Source: Deltaproteobacteria bacterium (GTDB lineage: Bacteria > Desulfobacterota > DSM-4660 > Desulfatiglandales > B25-G16). From it: a DNA stretch of 10,462 bases. Where the stretch lies: the NCBI GenBank assembly GCA_019308645.1, contig JAFDHR010000119.1:1-10462 (forward strand), read 5' to 3'. Shown here one piece after another: positions 6,311 through 10,462 of this stretch. A program made the translations under genes and the position numbers. Under the pieces are notes generated by a model. It was given only the letters and a program-made list of their open reading frames with translations. It was not told the origin of the DNA and did not search any database. Position 1 is the stretch's first letter. Every line of letters begins with the position of its first letter.

Positions 6311-8035
6311 GTGAGTAGTCTTGCGAACACATTGCAGAAATTCTGGCACTATCTCTGGGTACTGAACAACCAGACCAAACACTTGCTGCTGTTGCCCTTA
6401 AGATCAATGACCAATACATCAGGATCGCCGGAGAAACGAGAGAAGGCATTGAAAAAATCACTCACCGTGGAGGATATATCCAGCAGCCCTGCTAACTATG
6501 ATACTGGTCAAAAAGGTGACCCCGGTCACGGTTATAAGTTCGCCCAGAAAATAGGACTGTTCCTTGGCCCCCTATTGTTCATACTCGTGCTATCGATGCC
6601 CACACCGGCCGACATGAGCCTAAAGGCCAAGTCGGTGCTAGCTAGCACTGTCTGGATCGCAACGTGGTGGATTACTGAGGCAATCCCCATACCAGCTACA
6701 TCTCTGCTGCCTATGGTTCTCTTCCCTTTGACGGGAACCCAGAATATCAAAGCCACTACGGCAGCTTATGGCAGTTCTGTTGTCTTTCTCTTTCTCGGTG
6801 GTTTTATGATCGCTATGGCCATGGAAAGATGGAACCTGCACCGACGTATTGCCTTGACCATCATCAGGGCAATCGGTGCCAGTTCCAAGCGCATCATTTT
6901 GGGTTTCATGATTGCCACTGGTTTCTTATCCATGTGGATTTCAAATACCGCCACCACCATGATGCTAACACCAATTGGCCTTGCCGTCATTTCGCAGATC
7001 TCAACAATGATCAAGGAACAAAGCCTAGGTGAAGCAGATGTCTCCCCCGCCAAATTCAACTTTGGTAAGGCGCTGATGTTAGGGATCGCCTACGCTGCCT
7101 CCATAGGGGGTGTTGCCACTATCATCGGGAGCCCCCCCAACGCCATCTTCGTAGGCTTGGTCAACAAGATGTGGGGCAAACAAATATCTTTTGCTACCTG
7201 GATGCTTTACGGAACTCCCTTGTCTGCAGTTGCTATGCTATGTGCCTGGTATTACCTTACCAACATCGCCTTCCCATTAGAGCTCAAAGAGTTACCCGGC
7301 GGTACTGGTGTGATTGAGGGTGAGCTGAAAAAGCTGGGTTCCATAAGCAGACAGGAAAGGCAGGTGCTGGTCGTTTTCACCCTGGTGGCGATCCTTTGGT
7401 TAACAAGAAGTTTTGTCCTTACAAAATTCATGCCTTTAATCAATGATACCACGATCGCTATATTCGGTGCACTGCTCCTCTTCCTCATGCCTGCAAATCT
7501 AAAGAAGGGTCAATTCATATTGGACTGGGACACCGCTGTAAAGGTCCCGTGGGGTATCCTGTTATTATTCGGAGGTGGAATTTCCCTTGCAGGCGGTTTC
7601 GCATCATCAGGCCTGGCGACATGGTTAGCTAATAGTCTTGCCGGATTAAAGGGGGTTACCATCGTGATTATTGTGCTTGCAGTAGTAACTATGACCATCT
7701 TCCTCACTGAAGTGACATCCAACACGGCAACTGCCACTATGTTAATGCCTGTTATGGCCGCTCTGGCCATCGCCATGGGTATTCATCCCTACACTTTGAT
7801 GATTACCGCTACCACTGCCTGTTCCTACGCCTTCATGTTGCCTGTAGCTACTCCGCCGAATGCCATCGTTTTCGGTTCAGGCTACATCACTATTCCACAG
7901 ATGGCCAAGGCCGGGTTCTGGATGAACATCTTAGGTGTCATCCTGATTACTATTCTGGCTCTCTATTATTTGCCTCTTGTGTGGGGTATCACCATTACCA
8001 CAACACCCAGCTGGGCTTCAGTAAATCTGGGATGA
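6311..8035 (+). CDS. DASS/SLC13-family anion transporter, second paralogue (574 aa)
   Basis: This is an inner-membrane carrier of the same family as the protein at 3373-5334. Both family motifs are intact: WISNTAT (210-215) and VTSNTATATMLMP (468-480). GSPPN (273-277) and VATPPNAIVFGSG are also present. The GTG start at 6311 is chosen because AGGAGGT lies 5 nt upstream and because the N-terminus aligns with the paralogue. Both share a pattern of FW, a W four to five residues on, then K..L and RS. Like the paralogue it has a soluble N-terminus of about 75 residues before the first membrane helix, but it lacks the long loop after that helix. It is the fourth gene of the proposed operon. The differing loops suggest that the two carriers have distinct substrates or regulation. 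The substrate is unknown. Confidence 0.93.
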   Translation: MSSLANTLQKFWHYLWVLNNQTKHLLLLPLRSMTNTSGSPEKREKALKKSLTVEDISSSPANYDTGQKGDPGHGYKFAQKIGLFLGPLLFILVLSMPTPADMSLKAKSVLASTVWIATWWITEAIPIPATSLLPMVLFPLTGTQNIKATTAAYGSSVVFLFLGGFMIAMAMERWNLHRRIALTIIRAIGASSKRIILGFMIATGFLSMWISNTATTMMLTPIGLAVISQISTMIKEQSLGEADVSPAKFNFGKALMLGIAYAASIGGVATIIGSPPNAIFVGLVNKMWGKQISFATWMLYGTPLSAVAMLCAWYYLTNIAFPLELKELPGGTGVIEGELKKLGSISRQERQVLVVFTLVAILWLTRSFVLTKFMPLINDTTIAIFGALLLFLMPANLKKGQFILDWDTAVKVPWGILLLFGGGISLAGGFASSGLATWLANSLAGLKGVTIVIIVLAVVTMTIFLTEVTSNTATATMLMPVMAALAIAMGIHPYTLMITATTACSYAFMLPVATPPNAIVFGSGYITIPQMAKAGFWMNILGVILITILALYYLPLVWGITITTTPSWASVNLG

Positions 8036-8084
8036 ACAAAGATAACGCTAGAACGGAAGTTAGTGGATTAAGGAGGCCCTTCGG

Positions 8085-8305
8085 ATGCCAGAGAAAAAAA
8101 GATTTCTCGTTGACGTGGGAATGAGGGCTTTGCTCCGCTTCCCTCTTCAGGAGTTGACCTTACCACGATTCAAGAATCCCTGGAGCGATACTATATCATT
8201 GAGGCGCTCAAGCGGGCTGGCGGCAATGAGAGCAAGGCAGCCAGACTTTTGAATATTAACCACCATACCTTCCGCTACCGAAGAAGAAAACTGCATATAG
8301 AATAA
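8085..8305 (+). pseudogene. Broken Fis-type HTH frame (C-terminus of a sigma-54 activator, or small Fis-like protein)
   Basis: The frame 8114-8305 encodes GVDLTTIQESLERYY, then ALKRAGGNESKAARLLN, then TFRYRRRKLHIE and a stop. This is the Fis-type helix-turn-helix (HTH_8) that ends NtrC-family activators. It has no start codon in its own frame, because a TGA at 8111 closes it upstream. A strong Shine-Dalgarno (AAGGAGG, 8070-8076) and an ATG at 8085 open a different frame (MPEKKRFLVDVGM). That frame stops at 8250-8252, and one base of shift would join the two. Either this is the remnant of a full activator that lost its receiver and AAA+ parts, or a 73-residue stand-alone HTH protein with one frameshift. 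It is the last open frame before a duplicated sigma-54 module, so it could be kin to the protein that binds those sites. Confidence 0.72.
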
Positions 8306-8324
8306 AACTCCGTAAAGAACAAGC

Positions 8325-8350
8325 AATCCGATCCTCCAATTTCGGATTTT
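8325..8350 (+). terminator. Possible intrinsic terminator after the transporter operon
   Basis: AATCCGA (8325-8331) pairs with TCGGATT (8342-8348) around a 10-nt loop and is followed by TTTGTCTGT. The stem is short and the T-run weak, but the position is right: 20 nt after the HTH stop codon and before the next promoter. Confidence 0.4.
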
Positions 8351-8414
8351 GTCTGTAATTCCTCATAAACTTTTTACCCCCCCCTGTACATAGTATTCAT
8401 GTTGATCTCTTTGG

Positions 8415-8444
8415 TTTCGAAATTTTGCGAAAGGAAATTTCGCA
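8415..8444 (+). promoter_or_regulatory. Palindromic upstream activator site, copy 2
   Basis: TTTCGAAATTTTGCGAAA (8415-8432) is identical to the 18-nt core at 2845-2862. It is followed by a further half-site, TTTCGCA (8438-8444), which pairs with the preceding TGCGAAA. The distance to the -24 element is 123 bp, against 124 bp in copy 1. Perfect identity within diverged surroundings supports a protein-binding site. Confidence 0.7.
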
Positions 8445-8537
8445 GTTTTTCTAAATCTGGCTAATTGGGAGAATAACTTGAGAGTCCCAAGAGGCTAAGT
8501 GCTTGACTTTATAGCAGTTATCCAAATCATCACTTAA

Positions 8538-8553
8538 TGGCATATGTTATGCA
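8538..8553 (+). promoter_or_regulatory. Sigma-54 (-24/-12) promoter of the response-regulator gene
   Basis: TGGCATATGTTATGCA has GG (8539-8540) and GC (8551-8552) with 10 nt between, matching the RpoN consensus. The start of transcription is expected near 8563, about 58 nt before the ATG at 8621, almost the same leader length as in copy 1. Confidence 0.8.
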
Positions 8554-8620
8554 TTGAAAGGTTGTAGAAGAAAAAAACACGAATAGTGTCTCATATCTTT
8601 TTATCACGTGAAGGGAGAAG

Positions 8621-9019
8621 ATGGGTTTATTTAGCAAACTAAAAGCGATGAAACTATTACTCATAGATGATGATGAATGGATACGAGATTCCCTGAGCAT
8701 ATTCTTTGAAGGCGAAGGGTGCCATTTGCTGGCACTCGAGACTGCCGAAGATGGCTTAGAAGAGCTTAAGAGCCAAGACTATGACATCATCATTGCAGAT
8801 TATAGATTGCCTGGAATGGATGGCCTTGAGTTTCTCAAGCGGAGTCAGGAAACAAATCCGAATGCTATGCGAGTTCTTATCACAGCCTACGGCAACAGTG
8901 AGATTTTTACGAAGGCTTACAAGCTGGGAGTCCAAGATTGCATCAACAAGCCTTTCACAATCGAGACGATTGAAGAGTCTCTATCGCGGTTGATGGAAGC
9001 GGGTGAGAAAAAAAACTAA
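8621..9019 (+). CDS. Stand-alone response regulator (receiver domain only), 132 aa
   Basis: This is a cytoplasmic CheY-like phosphoacceptor with no output domain. The acidic pocket is LIDDDEW (D16-D18). The phosphoacceptor aspartate is D60 in IIADYRLPGMDG, the switch threonine is T88 in LITAYG, and the conserved lysine is K110 in INKPF. All are intact, so it should be phosphorylated by a histidine kinase, which is not in this window. The closest relatives by appearance are receiver domains of NtrC-type regulators. The chosen start at 8621 has AAGGGAGAAG upstream; an ATG nine codons on is possible but has poorer context. The gene is monocistronic, between a sigma-54 promoter that shares its activator site with the transporter operon and a strong hairpin. 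It may relay or tune the signal that activates that regulon, which is inference. Confidence 0.92.
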   Translation: MGLFSKLKAMKLLLIDDDEWIRDSLSIFFEGEGCHLLALETAEDGLEELKSQDYDIIIADYRLPGMDGLEFLKRSQETNPNAMRVLITAYGNSEIFTKAYKLGVQDCINKPFTIETIEESLSRLMEAGEKKN

Positions 9020-9021
9020 AA

Positions 9022-9053
9022 ACCTCTTGCCAATTTATTTGTAGGCAAGAGGT
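9022..9053 (+). terminator. Hairpin terminator after the response regulator
   Basis: ACCTCTTGCC (9022-9031) and GGCAAGAGGT (9044-9053) form a perfect 10-bp stem with a 12-nt loop, starting 2 nt after the stop codon. The A-rich stretch before it would also give a T-run on the opposite strand. The T-run on the + strand is weak. Confidence 0.75.
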
Positions 9054-9129
9054 ATTACAAATTTGTAAATAAAAGTAATAAAGGAATGTTAAACACAGCA
9101 TGTTGTAAAAACAAAAATAGGAGGGAAAA

Positions 9130-9765
9130 ATGAGAATAAGAGATATTATGAGTACCAATGTGGTAACCGTTCACGAGAAGACTTTAGTGGGCGATGCCAG
9201 AAAGATAATGGAGGCCCATAGGATCAGAAGGCTGCCGGTTATGAAAAAGGATAAACTGGTAGGCCTTGTAACCAAGCATATGCTTTTAGAGGCAGCACCT
9301 TCGCCTGCCACATCTCTGAGCATATATGAATTGAATTATCTTTTGGCTAAAATGACCGTCAAGGATATCATGGTCAAGAAGCCCTATACTATCTCCCCTG
9401 ACATGCCGGCCGAAGAGGCCTTGCAATTGGGACAAGAAAAGGGCTATGGTGGTTTTCTTGTAGCAGAAGATGGTAGGCTTGTTGGTGTGGTTACTGAGTC
9501 AGATATTGTCAGGATTATGGCAAGGGTTTTGGGGGTAAAAGAAAAGGGAAAGAGAATAGATATAAAGGTCTCTAAAGAATTTGGTCATTTTCAAAGGATA
9601 ATGAACATCCTTGATAAGCATAAAACTGTCTTGTTGAGTTTGATAACCCTTAAGGAACTCGAGGAAGAAGACTGGCTTACAGTCTTAAGAGTAAAGAGCA
9701 AAGATGCTGAGCCAATAGCTAAAGAGCTAAAGACCTCTGGGTTTAATGTTACCTATGTGGGTTAA
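9130..9765 (+). CDS. CBS-domain pair protein with C-terminal ACT-like domain (AcuB-like), 211 aa
   Basis: This is a cytoplasmic, presumably nucleotide-sensing, regulatory protein. Two CBS domains are seen: residues 1-55 (MRIRDIMSTNVVTV to KLVGLVTKHMLL) and 75-135 (MTVKDIMVKKPYTISP to RLVGVVTESDIVRIM). Such pairs bind AMP, ATP or related ligands. Residues 141-211 (IDIKVSKEFGHFQRIMNIL to GFNVTYVG) look like an ACT-type ligand-binding fold. The same order occurs in proteins labelled AcuB, a name that does not establish a role in acetoin use here. AGGAGGG lies 5 nt before the ATG. The gene follows the hairpin at 9022-9053, so it should have its own promoter in 9054-9129, but no convincing one is seen. 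Only 40 nt separate it from the Hsp20 gene, so both are probably co-transcribed. Confidence 0.88.
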   Translation: MRIRDIMSTNVVTVHEKTLVGDARKIMEAHRIRRLPVMKKDKLVGLVTKHMLLEAAPSPATSLSIYELNYLLAKMTVKDIMVKKPYTISPDMPAEEALQLGQEKGYGGFLVAEDGRLVGVVTESDIVRIMARVLGVKEKGKRIDIKVSKEFGHFQRIMNILDKHKTVLLSLITLKELEEEDWLTVLRVKSKDAEPIAKELKTSGFNVTYVG

Positions 9766-9805
9766 TTGTAGCCTGGGGAGGGCATACAAGAAGGAGGTGG
9801 TTTGT

Positions 9806-10261
9806 ATGGAGATAGTTCCCTGGAGACCGTTTGGTGGAGAACTTAGTTCATTTCGTACAGAAATGGACAGACTCCGGAGGCAATTTTTTGGTGAAGCACC
9901 TCTTGCCAGAGCATTCACAGAAGAATGGTCGCCTACTGTTGATATTTCAGAAACAAAAGACAAGCTTCTCATTAAGGCAGAGCTGCCCGGTTTGGAAGCA
10001 AAAGACGTGAATGTGAGTATCTCAGGAGATCTTTTGGTGATCAAAGGTGAGAAAGAAAAGGAAGAGGAAGAGAAAGAGAAAGACGAACACTATCATTGCA
10101 TTGAGCGATGCTACGGGTCTTTCCAGCGTTCCTTTCGGCTCCCAGTCAACGTGCAAAGTGATAAGGTTGAGGCGACCTTTGACAAAGGTGTGCTGAAGAT
10201 AACGCTTCATAAGGTAGAGGAAGCAAAGAAAAAAGAGATAGAGATTAAGGTTAAAGGTTAA
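9806..10261 (+). CDS. Small heat-shock protein, Hsp20/alpha-crystallin family, 151 aa
   Basis: This is an ATP-independent cytoplasmic chaperone that binds unfolding proteins and forms large oligomers. The alpha-crystallin domain spans about residues 41-136, from WSPTVDISETKDKLLIKAEL through AELPGLEAKDVNVSI to the GVLKITL signature (128-134). The C-terminal IEIKV (145-149) is the IxI/V motif used for oligomer assembly. A highly charged loop (KEKEEEEKEKDEHYH) sits in the middle, as in many bacterial members. The frame is open further upstream to 9746, inside the CBS gene. The start at 9806 is chosen because AAGGAGGT lies 8 nt before it and the family's normal N-terminus (MEIVPWRPF) begins there. 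No CIRCE element or clear heat-shock promoter is seen. Confidence 0.93.
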   Translation: MEIVPWRPFGGELSSFRTEMDRLRRQFFGEAPLARAFTEEWSPTVDISETKDKLLIKAELPGLEAKDVNVSISGDLLVIKGEKEKEEEEKEKDEHYHCIERCYGSFQRSFRLPVNVQSDKVEATFDKGVLKITLHKVEEAKKKEIEIKVKG

Positions 10262-10462
10262 ATGAATATGCATCTGCCCTCCCCGAGTACAATATTAAAA
10301 CATGAGATGGTTGACTTTGTTAAAAAAATTCTCAATTATTATATAAAAAATCAGTAATTTCCGGTTAGAAAATTGCATATGATTCACCAAAAAAATAGCA
10401 AAATCAGTGGCTTAAGTTCATTTTTTGCTTGACATTCCAATTAGGGTGTCGGCGAAATTTTG
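10262..10462. other. AT-rich noncoding tail of the window
   Basis: No gene or convincing terminator is seen after the Hsp20 stop. TTGACT at 10311-10316 and TTGACA at 10429-10434 could be -35 elements, but neither has a good -10 at the right spacing. The last ten bases (10453-10462) repeat the centre of the activator-site core found at 2845 and 8415. Confidence 0.4.

Larger units (their letters stand above)
8355..8602 (+). repeat. Duplicated regulatory module, copy 2
   Basis: This is the second copy of the block at 2782-3031, with the same order and spacing of shared elements. Neither copy contains a gene on the + strand. On the minus strand an ATG at the same relative place (about 8366) follows a G-run, as in copy 1, but its reading frame is short and unlike any protein. 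Confidence 0.88.

Noticed and set aside
10022..10273. Minus-strand hydrophobic-looking frame at the Hsp20 3' end
   Set aside because: The phenylalanine/leucine runs are the reverse reading of the lysine/glutamate-rich Hsp20 loop, not a membrane protein.
10311..10339. Possible sigma-70 promoter TTGACT-N17-AATTAT
   Set aside because: The -10 match is poor and the region is so AT-rich that such matches are expected by chance.

Overview
The window looks like chromosomal DNA from a strictly anaerobic Gram-negative bacterium, most likely a Desulfobacterota (sulfate-reducer or syntroph) relative. This is inferred from the gene families: a 2-oxoacid:ferredoxin oxidoreductase subunit beside flavin/iron-sulfur genes, large DASS anion transporters, and sigma-54 promoters with distant activator sites. 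No rRNA or tRNA gene is present to confirm the taxonomy. All intact main genes lie on the + strand.

Positions 1-2255 hold a redox cluster. It contains the 3' end of a 2-oxoacid:ferredoxin oxidoreductase gamma subunit, then a 123-bp fold-back repeat, then six 9-nt repeats that end exactly at the next ATG. After these comes a GltD/NfnB-like Fe-S flavoprotein whose frame is broken by an exact 11-bp tandem duplication, and finally a two-cluster ferredoxin. Removing one 11-bp copy restores a continuous 452-residue protein.

Positions 2256-3057 hold no intact gene. There is a probable decayed minus-strand gene, followed by a regulatory module: a palindromic activator site and a -24/-12 (sigma-54) promoter.

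Positions 3058-8305 look like one transport operon driven by that promoter. It runs: a 69-residue unknown protein, a DASS transporter (653 aa), an MBL-fold metal-dependent hydrolase (278 aa), a second DASS transporter (574 aa), and a broken open frame carrying a Fis-type helix-turn-helix like the C-terminus of a sigma-54 activator. The inferred role is uptake of an anion or dicarboxylate, with the MBL protein acting on a related metabolite. The substrate cannot be read from the sequence.

Positions 8355-8602 are a second copy, about 250 bp long, of the same regulatory module, with activator site and sigma-54 promoter at nearly the same spacing. It drives a stand-alone receiver-domain response regulator (8621-9019) that is closed by a clear hairpin. 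The transporter operon and the response regulator therefore probably share one sigma-54 activator.

Positions 9130-10261 hold a two-gene unit: a CBS-CBS-ACT-like protein and a small heat-shock protein (Hsp20). The last 200 bp are AT-rich and noncoding, with a 10-nt match to the activator-site core at the very edge.
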